Part shown: positions 13,866 to 13,920 of the stretch, piece after piece
Position numbering within the stretch: the stretch's first letter is position 1
Layout of the letters: each line of letters begins with the position of its first letter
Source of the DNA: Bacteroidales bacterium
GTDB taxonomy: Bacteria > Bacteroidota > Bacteroidia > Bacteroidales > PUMT01
Direction: 5' to 3'
Assembly (NCBI GenBank): GCA_007132365.1
Contig: SLOS01000115.1
Span: 1 to 13,920, forward strand
DNA length: 13,920 bases
Program-made: the position numbers and the translations under genes
Notes under the pieces: generated by a model
Told to the model about the DNA's origin: nothing
The model's database searches: none
The model's input: the letters and a program-made list of their open reading frames with translations, nothing else

Positions 13866-13920
13866 TTAAAATTGCTCTCCAAGCCTTTTAGGCTCCTTGA
13901 TGGGAGAACGCCTGGCAGAG
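13866..13920 (-). CDS. Possible 3' end of a minus-strand gene cut by the window edge
   Basis: On the minus strand a frame is open from the window edge to a TAA at 13866-13868 and encodes 17 residues ending ARRSPIKEPKRLGEQF. The change to higher GC exactly here, next to AT-rich spacer, is what the end of a gene would look like. Seventeen codons prove nothing, and no family can be assigned. An alternative is a structured RNA, since AGCCT-TTT-AGGCT (13882-13894) can form a short hairpin flanked by TCTCC/GGAGA. Confidence 0.25.
   Translation of the reverse strand, partial: SARRSPIKEPKRLGEQF

Larger units (their letters stand above)
13345..13920. other. Region without an intact gene
   Basis: Beyond the 5'-nucleotidase start this stretch holds the direct repeat at 13380-13403, the transposase remnant at 13506-13649, and AT-rich DNA from about 13650 to 13865 with no supported gene. 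Base composition rises to a coding-like level only in the last 50 bases. A minus-strand frame of 95 codons (13457-13744) is antisense to the remnant and has no recognisable domain. Confidence 0.6.

Noticed and set aside
13882..13894. AGCCT-TTT-AGGCT hairpin near the right edge as a riboswitch or tRNA start
   Set aside because: Only 5 bp with no known consensus around it, and the window ends before more structure could be judged.

Overview
The window looks like chromosome of an anaerobic or facultatively anaerobic member of the Bacteroidota. The reasons are the Bacteroidota-style NrfHA pair, an N-terminally anchored NrfA, near absence of Shine-Dalgarno sequences, AT-rich spacers, one good match to the Bacteroidota promoter pattern (TTG, 20 nt, TAnnTTTG), and a degraded transposase start like those common in that phylum. 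This assignment is inference from gene content and signals; no marker gene is present.

Left part (1-4503, plus strand): a nitrite/nitrosative-stress block. It holds the C-terminal three quarters of a hybrid cluster protein (hcp, cut by the window edge), two small cupin proteins one base apart, then the tetraheme quinol dehydrogenase NrfH and the pentaheme nitrite reductase NrfA. NrfH would take electrons from menaquinol and pass them to NrfA, which reduces nitrite to ammonium; Hcp would deal with NO or hydroxylamine by-products. Non-coding signals here include a 16-bp dyad before the cupins, a promoter-like element followed by a two-tier hairpin in the likely 5' leader of nrfH, and an 11-bp stem starting in the nrfA stop codon.

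Middle (4660-8330, plus strand): a membrane hybrid sensor kinase (two PAS domains, HisKA, HATPase, receiver) with no DNA-binding output, then an unusual protein that joins lysine-rich, helix-predicting repeats to a GH16-like jelly-roll domain. That domain has lost both catalytic glutamates and the protein has no signal peptide. A perfect hairpin at 8366-8397 separates it from the convergent genes.

Right part (8456-13344, minus strand): four closely spaced genes, read from right to left: a lipoprotein 5'-nucleotidase/metallophosphoesterase, a GNAT acetyltransferase, a soluble PAS sensor kinase with five clustered cysteines, and an AbgT-family transporter only 4 nt behind it. Overlapping TTTGAATT palindromes cover the kinase start codon. 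Beyond 13345 there is no intact gene: a frameshifted transposase N-terminus, AT-rich DNA, and possibly the last codons of a minus-strand gene at the edge.

No tRNA, rRNA, CRISPR array or intact mobile element was seen. The least explained items are the inactivated GH16-repeat protein and the cysteine-rich PAS kinase coupled to AbgT.
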